29,011 nucleotides of DNA from Physocladia obscura (GCA_027596945.1 JADGJH010000127.1:1-29011); one strand, 5' to 3'; positions 19,901 through 28,934 are shown, numbered from the stretch's first letter. Notes: generated from the letters alone by a model not told the origin. Translations and numbers: made by a program.

Positions 19901-21249
19901 GTGACAAGAAGCAAGTGGTTAAAATAGCGGAATTGAAAGTAGTTTTATCTCTTGAAGATTTTGGGGCAGTGGAAGATCAAGACCTTATTGACGACCATGT
20001 ACCAGATGCACCGAGCATGCAATTAGAACAAACGATGGAACGTGGGCCTTCTCCGACTTTTACTAGAGTGACACGAGATATCCGAACCCCAACAACCAGC
20101 ACCCGACACAATAAAGCACACTCTCCAACACCTTCATCATCTTCATCTGGAAAATCTGCATCAATTCACGAAACTCGAGAATACCGGGCAGCCCTCGAAG
20201 TGGCGCTCTGGAAAAAAGAAGAAATGCAAAAATTCAAGGCCCATTTAACAACACTAGAAAAAAATCTCGTTGCAAAACTCACGAGCGAATTTCAAAAACG
20301 TGACGCAACGCGAGTACAAGCTGTCGCACAACGCGTACAACAACTTGAAGGGGTCGAAAGAGCAACACGTACGCTTCTTGCTGACCTAGAAACGCGTGAA
20401 TACACTGTTCGGAAAGCCGAAGATGACGCCCAGGCGCGGCGAAATGAAATTGAACGGCATTTTGCGCGACGTGACGGCGAAATTGAAGATACGGCGCGAC
20501 GACTTGGTGAAGAGTTTCGAACAAGGGTTGAAATTGAACGTGTAAAGGCGCTTGAAGCTGAGGCTGCGCGGTTGCGGGCAGTGCGTGAGCGAGACGAAGT
20601 TGATGCCAAGCTTAAAAGTGTCGAAGCTGACTTTGATGCGTTCCGGAAAAGTGTAATTGCAGGAAAAAATAATTCGGCAACTGGTGATGTGAGTGCTGCT
20701 GCCGCTGTCGCTGCTGTTAAGACAGAATTGGTAAATGTTATGACGACTTGCGCTGCAACAGAAAGACGGGCGGAAGCTCTAGATTCGGCTAAAAAGCACT
20801 ACAAAATACAATGGATTCGGGCATTGCGAGAACTTGCCAAAACAAAAAAAGCACTTCAGACGGAGATTGAAGACCGCTTCAGAAAAAGTCAGCGAGAGCT
20901 TGATTCTGTGAAATTAAGATTGCATGCAAAGGAAGAAATCGGACAACTGGCAACTGAGAGAAAATTACTAGATGAAATGAAACGCGAAATTGCCGGGCTC
21001 AAATCAAACGCAAGTGGACATGCTGTAGAAAATACAGTTCAGGACAGCAGTATTCATGGTGAAAAAGAAAAATCGGAAATTCCTGTACTTAAAAACAACC
21101 AAAAGGAAAATATGAACCCCCGAGTTGTAGCCGAAGTTGAAAGGTTGGTTAAAGAGCGGGATTCTTTGGTTGACACAGGAATCTATACCCGGGAAGACAG
21201 GCTAATTAGAGAGTTGGATTCGCGAATTGGTCGTCTTTTGAAATCATAA
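16923..21249 (+). CDS. CEP120: Centrosomal protein 120 homologue
   Basis: Model: join(16923..16968,17092..17123,17178..17401,17455..17805,17859..21249), 1347 aa, all phases consistent. CEP120 acts at centrioles, promoting their elongation and basal-body assembly; in a fungus this implies a flagellated stage. Three C2-type domains are visible. C2A covers about residues 1-165, starting VLVTVREGRYF and including IGYIMLDLRTA, then TWYSLI. C2B covers about 255-420, with GCYQIGFN, NFTIAFAENL, SYTFLGNTV, and FADLENPVFPSERITFRVR. C2C covers about 725-855. An acidic loop of about 150 residues with a GRTGG/KQTK basic patch interrupts C2B and C2C. A continuous coiled coil runs from about 985 to the end, closing with the family tail VERLVKERDSLVDTGIYTRE and LIRELDSRIGRLL. 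Two overlapping frames meet at 17806; a GTGTGT donor after GTAAG and an acceptor at 17858 resolve this into a 53-nt intron. Confidence 0.87.
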
Positions 21250-21254
21250 ATAAA
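21249..21254 (+). terminator. AATAAA overlapping the CEP120 stop codon
   Basis: The sequence reads TAAATAAA: AATAAA starts on the last base of the stop codon (21247-21249). Confidence 0.45.
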
Positions 21255-21260
21255 ATTTTT

Positions 21261-21266
21261 TTTATT
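21261..21266 (-). terminator. AATAAA poly(A) signal of the GST gene
   Basis: AATAAA on the minus strand, 23 nt beyond the GST stop codon. It faces the CEP120 signal only 6 bp away, so the two 3' UTRs must overlap if these signals are used. Confidence 0.5.
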
Positions 21267-21289
21267 TGAATCCAAAACAAAAAACATAA

Positions 21290-22136
21290 TCAGTGCGCAG
21301 CTTCCCAAGCAGCAACAGCTGGAAGGGCTTTGATATTCGCGACGATCTTTTGAATATTTTTGTATGGCTGGAGAAGGGTCTTTGGAATGCCATCTTGATA
21401 GTAATAATATCAGTACTTGATAGAAATAAAAACTTTTAGTCACCATAAGATCCTGACGTGTAACTTGTGTTGGCTTGATACAAAAACAAATCGCCAACAG
21501 TCACGCTGTCGCCAGTAGCGAATTTTCCGCCATTCTTTGCAATGAAACCATCAAGAGCAGCAAGCATTGGTGGGAAAGTCTTCTCGGCGAGCTCAATGCG
21601 CAATTTGAGCTTCTTTTCGGGGTCAGATTCAACAGCTGATGGTTTCAAATTGGCTTCAAGGTCTTGACTGCCAATTTAATGATGTCGCAATCACTCAAAA
21701 AAAAAAAAGAAACAAAATTTAAAAAAAAAAGCCACTGACACTTGTGAGATGATCTGATCCACGAGAGCGGCATGGAGTGGATCATCCGGATATAATTTGT
21801 GGGGGCCGAGTTTCCCAACGTAGCGCAGAATCGCGGTAGATTGCGCAATAACAATTTTGTTGTCAACCGTCAAAAGCGGGACTTGCCCAAATGGGGTGTT
21901 CGGCTTGAGCGCGGGCCACAAAGGCCGTTCAAGGCGCTCATCTTCAAACGGAATCCCGTTGATTACCAGTGCAAGGCGAATTGGCTTTTGTATTTGGTTT
22001 TGGTTTTAGTTTTGGTTTTGGTTTTTTTTTTTTTGTTTGTACACGTATGATACACGTTAAAAAATTTAATTACCTCAGCGCGGGCTTTGATATTAAAGTA
22101 AGTCAGTTTGAGTTTCGGGAATGAAGTTGAAGTCAT
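21290..22136 (-). CDS. Cytosolic glutathione S-transferase (sigma-like)
   Basis: Model: complement(join(21290..21393,21444..21667,21740..21984,22074..22136)), 211 aa, the usual length for the family. It conjugates glutathione to electrophiles in the cytosol. The N-terminal thioredoxin-like domain starts KLKLTYFNIKARAEPIRLAL, with Tyr13 as the likely catalytic residue; splicing intron 1 rebuilds this motif. It continues with PFGQVPLLTVDN (cis-Pro loop) and AQSTAILRYVGK (Ser in the glutathione site). The C-terminal helical domain includes FPPMLAALDGFI, the N-capping SVTVGDLFLY and the end IKALPAVAAWEAA. Intron 1 (21985-22073) has TTTTGG-type repeats on the plus strand and so lacks a pyrimidine tract on its own RNA strand. 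The gene ends 40 bp from the CEP120 stop and starts 29 bp after the receptor gene's stop. Confidence 0.92.
21985..22025. repeat. GGTTTT-type repeat inside GST intron 1
   Basis: About five near-identical GGTTTT units followed by a T run on the plus strand; the spliced RNA therefore carries AACCAAAACC repeats just before the acceptor. Confidence 0.75.
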
Positions 22137-22164
22137 TTTCAGATTTTTCTTTTTTTATTTATTT

Positions 22165-22170
22165 TTTATT
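22165..22170 (-). terminator. AATAAA containing the stop codon of the receptor gene
   Basis: The minus strand reads AAATAAA with the TAA stop (22168-22166) inside AATAAA. Further A/T-rich AATAAA copies follow within 15 nt, so another copy may be the functional one. Confidence 0.4.
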
Positions 22171-24530
22171 TGTTGCCATTTTTGAATCCCAACAACTCTT
22201 TCCAATCTGCCACAAATCCACTCCAGAAAATAACAAAGACAGCAATTCCAACGGCTGGAGCGAGAATGTTTGCCGTCGCGAATCCATCGAATGCCGGAAC
22301 CACGTCTGCGACAAGCGCGGCACAGTCTTCCTGCGCGTTACCAGACAATCCGCATACAAACCAGTCTTGTACCCAGTCCGGTGGTGTCGAAGATGAAACT
22401 TGAAGCCACACATCTGAGGCTGTCCAATTGACAATCTAAACGAGCAAAATTAGCAGAGAAAAATGAAAGGAGGGGGGAAAAAAAAGAAAAACCCAAAATG
22501 AACAAAACACGGCAACAAAAGTCACGCAAATAAGTAACGCTCGATAGCTTTTTTTAATGATTGCCAAGCCAGTGTTTATTTTCTTTTTGGCCTGATTCGC
22601 GACACCACAGTGGGAATTAGGCTCGAAAGTAGGTTTATTCAGAAAAGTCAATTTACTTGCTCCAGCAATTGTGTCGCCTGTTGTATGGACTGGTGTATCA
22701 GCAAAAAGTGACGTTTTTCTGTTTTCGGACTTGGCAACTGACGCTTGGCTATAACGCCCCACTAATTCGACCTGAGAAATTTTTTTGGTTTCCATTCTCG
22801 ACGAAGAAGCACGGCTATCTAGATCCATTTTGTGATAGCTTGTCGACGACTCTCCTACTCCTGCAGAAGATTTTTTAAATGATATCCATTTCGGTGATTC
22901 AGAATGCAATTCATTTTTATGAATAGGTCCATTGTGCTGCTGACTTTGAATTGTCTGGCTCGGTGCAAGAGTGAGCAAATAAATGACGTTTCCAACCGTT
23001 ACGAGAGTAATTGTGATTCCGATCCATCCGACAACTGCAAGCGGCCATAAATAATAAGCTTTCGCATGCGTGACAGAGAATTGACACCAAAAGCTGGAAA
23101 AGAAAGAAAGAAAAAAAAAAAGAAAAAAAAATTTATCGGTAGGGGTCGATGGAATTTACTGCGGCTTTTTATACCCAATTGATGCAATGCCTCCATTCGC
23201 AGCAAGAGCAATGTTCGGAATAAGTGCGTACAGGAGTCCAACCACGTGAATAGTAATATATTTGTTCGCCAAGAAGTCTTTTTTGAGAACAAGATTAATA
23301 AACAAATTCATCATAAATATAGTCAGCCAGTAGATCATTTCCATTGCACTGACGTTAATGATGAATCCTTGAATGCCACACGCGATACTATTAGATTGAC
23401 TCGCTTCTGTGATGTCGTCGACACATGTTGTTCGCGATCCGCGATCCTCAAAACCCAAACTCCACGCTTGAGCAAAATTGAACAAAAATGTCCAGAAAGT
23501 CGACCAATAGACCATTAAACCTGTTGTTTTTTTTTGTTGTTGTTGTTGTTGTTTTTTTTTTTTTTCAACAAGTGTTTATTGACATAAACAGCAGTGGTGT
23601 TACTTGGATGATTCCGGCGTTTTGGAAATATTGTGTAGGATATAAAAATAATTGCAGATCCCAATAATGAGAGCACAATTACAACTTGCACAGCAATGGC
23701 CAATTTATTAACGCGAGATTGTGGATAAAATTGAAGAATTGCTGGACACGGAACGCAACAACCACTCACACACTGCTGGCCTGCTATTTGTGGCAAAACT
23801 TGTGTTGGGTTGCTTATATTATATGTCGGATTGATCAAAAACATTTGCGGACAAGATGCTGCGGTGGCAGTAGCTGTTGTTGTTGTTGTTGTTGTCACTG
23901 TGTATAAAATCAATAAACCAATCTGAGACACAATATTTTTAAAAAAAAATTGTAAAAACCAAAGGAAAAAAAATATTATATATTTAACATACTTGCAGTC
24001 GAAGTTGCTGTGTATCCCAAGCAGTCATCGGTCGTGGAATAAGAAACGTTGAAAGAAAGAACTGTTCCTGAGCAAACAGGAATGATACTTGTTTTTCCAA
24101 ATGCCGTGAAAAGTGTTGTGCATTCTGACACAGCGTTTTGACACACTGTTTGACACGTTACTTGATCAATACTGTCTGTTTTGAAACCATCAAGTAAAAT
24201 TGTCAAAAACAAAAAGGATACTTCAATAAAAATAGCTTAACTGTTTGTACAGCTTGGATAGGCACTGTAACACGCCCATTCCAAAAAAGCTGATATACAT
24301 GGCCGATCTATTGGAGTACTTGCGTTCAAGCTGAGCAGCAAATCAATGCCACCAGCTTTCAAAACCGCTTCTGATGCAGCAATGGAACCGCCTGAAGATA
24401 AATATGCCGGATAATTGACATAATCTGTGCAATAGCCACCAGTATAAGTAACGCATGTGCCAGCAGACACTTTTCGGCCACTAAAGAGAAATGCCAAAAC
24501 CGCAGCAACAGTGATTTCTTTGACAATCAT
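22166..24530 (-). CDS. Frizzled/Smoothened-like seven-transmembrane receptor
   Basis: Model: complement(join(22166..22435,22493..23093,23175..23520,23604..23897,23993..24175,24242..24530)), 660 aa. Residues 1-23 form a signal peptide (VAAVLAFLF core). The extracellular part carries exactly ten cysteines in the first two exons, spaced as in a Frizzled cysteine-rich domain (CISAFLEWACYSAYPSC, then TCQTVCQNAVSEC). A Thr run and a second Cys cluster (SGCCVPCPAIL) follow. Helices: LAIAVQVVIVLSLLGSAIIF, LMVYWSTFWTFLFNF, a third with GFIINVSAMEMIYWLTIFMM, then VVGLLYALIPNIAL, WPLAVVGWIGITITLV, ALLICVTFVAVFCSFW and ILAPAVGIAVFVIFW. Splicing rebuilds IGGFWCQFSVTHAKAYYLWP. The loop between helices 5 and 6 is long (about 120 aa, Ser/Lys-rich). 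The tail is short and has no KTxxxW motif, so Dishevelled-type signalling is not supported. Ligand unknown. Such receptors are known from slime moulds and early fungi. Confidence 0.78.
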
Positions 24531-24542
24531 TTCGCCTTGAAA
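24531..24542. promoter_or_regulatory. 12-bp gap between divergent start codons
   Basis: Only 12 bases separate the ATG of the receptor gene (minus) from the ATG of the 181-aa gene (plus). Transcription of each must start inside the other's coding region unless leaderless or spliced leaders exist. Confidence 0.5.
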
Positions 24543-25088
24543 ATGGAACCACAAACCATTACAAGACCGGCGACATCAGCATCAACAACTTCGACAGCAA
24601 CAATAATAAGCAGCGAGAACCAGCAAAATAAGCCACAAAAACTACTGTCACGACTGTTTCGTGGATTCTACGGTTATTCAACAGCGCAACAACAAATACA
24701 TCCAGAGAGAGAAGAGACAGCGCCACCATCAAATGAAGCAAGCAACTCCCGCGAACATCCATCGAGACCATTGTCCTCATTATCACTGTCCTCGGCATCG
24801 ATAACGTCAAACCGAGGGCCAGTAGCCGAGGCAAGTGCAGCGAGACGTGACCGGTCAAATCTCTTTGGTCTTTTGAAATCAGTTGTATCAGTTGAAGGGG
24901 CAGTTTTCAGTATGTTAATGTCTTTGACGCAGCAACGCAAAATCCCTGTACGGATGTTGACGGATTCATCCACTCAAGCTCAGGCGATTGTTCCCTTGGA
25001 TCCGGACACTCCGATGCCAACGATAGGCCAGGTTAAGAAAGATTTTGATACAATGTTTGAGAAAGTTGATTATGAAATCTCGCTTTAA
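24543..25088 (+). CDS. Hypothetical 181-aa protein
   Basis: A single open frame from the ATG at 24543 (MEPQTITRPATSAS) to TAA at 25088. I do not recognise it. The first 110 residues are Ser/Thr/Gln/Arg-rich and probably disordered, with a short basic-aromatic patch (LLSRLFRGFYGYS). Residues about 115-140 (LFGLLKSVVSVEGAVFSMLM) form a hydrophobic helix that could be membrane-associated or part of a small fold. The C-terminus is acidic and amphipathic (IGQVKKDFDTMFEKVDYEI). Two AATAAA copies lie 40-50 nt downstream, and the gene shares a 12-bp start region with the receptor gene, which favours a real transcript. An unseen intron cannot be excluded. Confidence 0.58.
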   Translation: MEPQTITRPATSASTTSTATIISSENQQNKPQKLLSRLFRGFYGYSTAQQQIHPEREETAPPSNEASNSREHPSRPLSSLSLSSASITSNRGPVAEASAARRDRSNLFGLLKSVVSVEGAVFSMLMSLTQQRKIPVRMLTDSSTQAQAIVPLDPDTPMPTIGQVKKDFDTMFEKVDYEISL

Positions 25089-25127
25089 GTTACCTATTCT
25101 TGAGTTTACATACTGATGCATTGAAAA

Positions 25128-25138
25128 AATAAAATAAA
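25128..25138 (+). terminator. Two overlapping AATAAA signals
   Basis: AATAAA at 25128-25133 and 25133-25138, about 40 nt after the stop of the 181-aa gene. Confidence 0.5.
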
Positions 25139-25147
25139 AGCTAGTTG

Positions 25148-25153
25148 TTTATT
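25148..25153 (-). terminator. AATAAA directly after the threonine aldolase stop
   Basis: The minus strand reads TGAAATAAA: the signal begins on the base right after the stop codon (25156-25154). Only 9 bp separate it from the opposite-strand signals. Confidence 0.5.
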
Positions 25154-26609
25154 TCAAGCAGATTGAGCAGAAACAGCGGCGATCCCAAAATTATCCTCGA
25201 GAACTTTCAAAATGTGCTCCACAGCTTCTTTTGGAACTTGATGGTGCACAACCCACCGACACTCTCCTGCATTTCTGCCACCAGAAATACGCACACCATT
25301 CTCAGCTAGCACAGCTTGAATTGCATCTGGCGTGAGCCCACGCGATTCAGTATCGAACCAAACCATATTTGTCTCAGGTTTGCGTGTAATTTTGAACCCT
25401 AACGCCCCCAGTCCTTCTGCCAGACGCTTCGCGTTCTCGTGGTCTATATGCATGCGCGGGAACTGATGCGTGATTGCGTAGATTCCGGCTGCTGCAAGAA
25501 GTCCCGCTTGTCGCCACCCGCCGCCAAAGATTTTGCGGTAATGGCGTGCGCGTTTGATGGTGGCCGGGTCGCTGACTAGAACGGAGCCGACGGGAGCACC
25601 GAGACCTTTGGAGAGACAAAGGGAAACTGTGTCAAAGAGACTGCAATACTCTTTGATTGAAACACCGGTAGCGGCACTTGCGTTCCAAAGACGGGCTCCA
25701 TCAAGATGCAATTTGATGTTGTGATCTGTAGCTAATTTACGAATCTTGACTAGTTCTGCGTAAGGAAAGATCTAATTGTTGTTCATTCGTGAAAGTTTAG
25801 TCGAAGGGCAAGTTATAACTAAATTTCAAAATGCGTTGCAATTAACGTAATTTATGAATAAATTACCTCGCCTGCCAAAGTATTTTCAAGACAAATAACT
25901 TTGGTAGGGGCATGGTGCACGTCGTCGTCAATGATAAAATGCTTTGCAATAGCATCTGCTGTCAAGTGAGAGACACCATTTTCAGGGGATACAGGAATGA
26001 TCAGTGCCTGTGAGTGGTGGGCAACGCCAGAAGCTTCGTAGCAGTAAATGTGGCTTCGTGCATCGGCAACAATTGAATACGGAGGGCTGTGGAGAAGTGA
26101 TCTGATTCCAAGCTAAAGCATTTCTTTTTTAGCATACCGGAAGTTAAAAAATATCTGTGATTCACTATACTTGATTAGTCATCGTTCCGGACGCGCAAAA
26201 TATGGCCGCTTGATGACCGGAAATGGAAGCGACAAGATTTTCTAGATCAATGACGGTCGGATCTTCCTGAGGAACACACAAAAGAAAAACTTGTTGGTAA
26301 GACTGATTCAGATTAAAAATAAACATACCACATAAACGTCGTCGCCAACCAAAGCATTAGCCATAGCATTACGCATTTCAACGGTTGGAACAGTAACTGT
26401 CGGATCGGATCGAATCAATATAAGAAGGAAAGAGTATGACAGAAACGGAGAGAACCAGTGTCACTTCGGAGATCAGCAATGAGACGGCCAGCGGATACAG
26501 CAGTAGATGCTGGATTTGATACTCCGGAGTAAACCGAAGCCGCGCCAGGTGTTGACACGGCGGGTTTGGCAATTCCTGCGGAGACGGCTTTTGAAAACAT
26601 CCGTTTCAT
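25154..26609 (-). CDS. GLY1: Low-specificity L-threonine aldolase
   Basis: Model: complement(join(25154..25771,25867..26112,26171..26266,26329..26396,26456..26609)), 393 aa. It is a PLP enzyme that cleaves threonine or allo-threonine to glycine and acetaldehyde. Each splice rebuilds a family motif: [46 protein letters not shown], and ENTLAGEIFPYAEL. The C-terminal exon has [11 protein letters not shown] (Asp212, Arg215) and [14 protein letters not shown], with Lys243 as the PLP-binding lysine, then [12 protein letters not shown] and the small-domain ending. Residues 1-45 precede the fold, are rich in Ser/Ala/Lys and nearly free of acids, and may be a mitochondrial presequence; yeast Gly1 lacks this. 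Introns are 58-95 nt. The ATG is 26 bp from the divergent ANKRD39-like start. Confidence 0.93.
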
Positions 26610-26635
26610 GACAAAAAAAAATTGCCAATTTGTGC
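26610..26635. promoter_or_regulatory. 26-bp divergent promoter, threonine aldolase / ANKRD39-like
   Basis: The whole space between opposite start codons. It includes an A9 run and ATTGCCAATTTG, which carries CCAAT. Confidence 0.5.
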
Positions 26636-27243
26636 ATGTCCCACACGCATGACGCGAAATGCCATTGCGGAATTAGTGCAGGACAAACATACCAGTCCAC
26701 AGTACAGACGCTGGACGAGGTTGAGTTCGAACGGTCGATATTCGGAGCAGCGGCGGCGGGCAACGAGACACGAGTGGGCAAACTGTTGGACGCGCGACCC
26801 GGTATTTATCAGTTTCTCGTAGATAATAATAGCATCCCATGCCATGGTTTAGTCCGGAAGGACATTTGATATTGGCTGTATTGATTGATTGCATGGCTCG
26901 GTCCAAAGGCCTGGCGCAGGCACACGACGCGCACGGCTTCACGGCGCTGCACTACGGCGCGCGACTGGGCCACGCGAACGTTGTGCGGCGGCTGCTCGAT
27001 TGCGGCGCCGACGTCGACGCCCCCACGCGCGGCCTCGGTGCCACGCCGCTGATGCGCGCGCTGGTCGGCCGCCACCCCGCCGTCGTCGCGCTGCTGCTCG
27101 ACCGCAACGCCGCCCTCGGCAGCCGCAACGCCGACAACGAAGACGCCGCCCTCCTCGCCGCCGCCTCCGATGACCTTGCCACGCGCACCGCCTTCTTTGG
27201 CCACCCGCGTCTGCGTCTGTCCGACAAGCTTGATGTTCTTTAG
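26636..27243 (+). CDS. ANKRD39: ANKRD39-like ankyrin-repeat protein
   Basis: Model: join(26636..26801,26909..27243), 166 aa (human ANKRD39 is about 183). The start gives MSHTHDAKCHCGISAGQ, a short Cys/His-rich head, then TYQSTVQTLDEVEFERSIF, the family's pre-ankyrin helix. Ankyrin repeats follow: AAAAGNETRVGKLLDA, split by the 107-nt intron, then HGFTALHYGARLGHANVVRR, ATPLMRALVGRHPAVVALLL and a degenerate last one ending RLRLSDKLDVL. Ankyrin proteins bind other proteins; the role of ANKRD39 is poorly known. Intron acceptor choice (CCAAAG) is set by phase and by keeping ARPGLAQAHDAHG. The second exon is very GC-rich with almost all codons ending in G or C, unlike the AT-rich genes around it, and so opens long false frames on both strands. 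Confidence 0.8.
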
Positions 27244-28163
27244 TAGAAACAGGTAATATAAAATAGTGGATCACAGGCAATTTACATAAAAGCCTAATTT
27301 GATAAGTAGAAGTGTATTCTCATGATTTTGGATGTTGAAGCTGGAGCAGCGTTCAGAGAAAATGGTTAATGTTGGATTTTACGTGTCTGCAGTAAAATGT
27401 TGTTGATGATTTTTAATGTTGTTTCCAGGTTTGAAGTATAAAGACTCTGTTGCTTGCTGAGTTCGATGACTGATTCTGCAATTTGGCAACTTGTTTGCAA
27501 TAGCAGCATGAATCTTGAAAGCCAAGTTGAATTGAGGATTCAAATTCTGCGGATAAACATTGTTGAATGGCAGTTACAATATAATTCAATTGTTCCAAGA
27601 TCAGCAAGCAGGAATTTTTGTTTGAGTGAGATTGCAAACAAAACACGTGACTTATCAACTGAAATCTGGATTTGACTGCATGTCAGAAACATCAGGTCCA
27701 AAAACAAGCAGCTAGGGAGTGTGCATCCAACTAAATGGTAGTTTGAACATTATTTCAAGTTCCAAGAACCCATGGAGTCATTGTGCCACTGGCACACTAA
27801 TTTGGTGCCACACAGTATAAACGCTGCATTGTATGGAGGACGATACTTTGCCGACTCCAAACTGCCTCAATTTAGACCATATTTAGCAATTTTTATTATT
27901 GCACATGTCCTATCTCTCTCTTATTTGATCGGAAATCTAGTAGGCAATAGTAATAATAATCACAAATTAATTACACTCAATAAAAAGAATGCCAGAGTTA
28001 ACAAAAAAACAGAGAAAGATCAAGTATGGGCGGAAAGAAGCTTTGCAATGGAATGATGGTAAGTCAACAGAAAAAGAGAAGCCAAGCAAGCGCGGAAATT
28101 AAACATAATTTTGAACAAAAAAATTTTTGAGTGGCGCATTATTGTTAAAAAAAAAAAAAAAAG
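27244..28163. other. 920-bp stretch with no supported gene
   Basis: Only short frames are present. A 69-codon frame from 27469 (MTDSAIWQLVCN) overlaps an open frame on the other strand. A 95-codon frame from 27772 contains one hydrophobic stretch (YLAIFIIAHVLSLSYLIG). A 37-codon Lys-rich frame runs 27989-28102 (MPELTKKQRKIKYGRKEAL). None shows a known motif. At 28026-28058 an in-frame 11-codon exon followed by GTAAGT could be a 5' exon of the RING gene. No tRNA-like element or AATAAA was convincing. Confidence 0.5.
28147..28163 (+). repeat. A16 run immediately before the RING gene ATG
   Basis: Sixteen A then G directly before the start codon at 28164. It could be an A-rich leader or an A-run splice acceptor. 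Confidence 0.8.
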
Positions 28164-28934
28164 ATGGCATACAACAACCACGTGAGTGCAAGTGTCGCAG
28201 GACAGCCACTGGATTTGTTTCGACACTGGGGCTGGAGCTGGAGCTTGGGCGGATACACGTACGGATACGCAGACTACTACGCATCGTCGGAATACACGCT
28301 CGAAGACGTGCTTTCGATGTGCGCGGTTGTTGGACAGGTGGTGTGCTCGCTGTCGCTGCTGCTGGTGCCGCTGACGTTTCTGGCGCTGGACTCGGCGGGT
28401 GGCGCGGCGTCGACGTCGGCGGCGGACAGCAACGCGGCCACCGATGTGGTCGCGTTTGCCGCCGCCTTCCACCGGCCCACGCCCACCGAGCGCCGCTTCG
28501 ACCACCACGAGGCGTGCGCAATTTGTCTGGACGAACTGCACCCGCCCGCCACCCACCAAACAGCCACTCAACAAACATCCACCCACCAAACAACCGCCAA
28601 TCACCAATCACCCGCACTTGAGGAACAGGCCAACAACAACACTGCCATCATCAACAACAACAACCCTCCCGACTGGACCGAAAGCAGGCGCTGTGGCCAC
28701 GCCTTCCACGTCGTGTGCATCAACAAGTGGATTGTGTCGTCCACTGCCCGCCACGCCGCCGTCGCTAGATCTTCGCGCTCTCGTTCACCCCTGGCCTCTC
28801 CCCTCTTGTATGCCAAATGCCCCGTCTGCCAAACGCGTCTGTTTTCGCCGTCGTCATCATCTGCGTCTACACCTACACCTACCCCCACTCCTTCCCCTTC
28901 CCCTTCGCCTCTCCCCTCTGCTCAATCTTCGTAG
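28164..28934 (+). CDS. Membrane-anchored RING-H2 finger protein
   Basis: A single open frame of 256 aa, likely an E3 ubiquitin ligase. Residues 1-45 are Trp/Tyr-rich (HWGWSWSLGGYTYGYADYY). One transmembrane segment follows at about 50-75 (CAVVGQVVCSLSLLLVPLTFLAL), then a Ser/Ala linker. The RING is split into pieces: CAIC, then 55 residues of His/Thr/Gln/Asn-rich sequence, then RRCGHAFHVVCINKW, then 33 residues and CPVC. The metal ligands therefore follow C-C-C-H-H-C-C-C (RING-H2) order, and the canonical Trp after the sixth ligand is present, but the first loop exceeds the usual 9-39 residues. The C-terminus is a Thr-Pro/Ser-Pro repeat. The start at 28164 follows an A16 run; an upstream in-frame exon at 28026-28058 is possible. 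The middle of the gene is GC-rich. Confidence 0.8.
   Translation: MAYNNHVSASVAGQPLDLFRHWGWSWSLGGYTYGYADYYASSEYTLEDVLSMCAVVGQVVCSLSLLLVPLTFLALDSAGGAASTSAADSNAATDVVAFAAAFHRPTPTERRFDHHEACAICLDELHPPATHQTATQQTSTHQTTANHQSPALEEQANNNTAIINNNNPPDWTESRRCGHAFHVVCINKWIVSSTARHAAVARSSRSRSPLASPLLYAKCPVCQTRLFSPSSSSASTPTPTPTPSPSPSPLPSAQSS
28547..28610 (+). repeat. Degenerate CCACCAAACA repeats inside the RING domain
   Basis: Repeated CACC(A)CAAACA-like units encode the His/Thr/Gln-rich insert between the first two and the third metal ligands of the RING finger. Confidence 0.65.

Noticed and set aside
26809..27280. Arg/Ala-rich frames on both strands of the GC-rich ankyrin exon
   Set aside because: Produced by high GC content and lack of stops; only the ankyrin frame has a recognisable fold.
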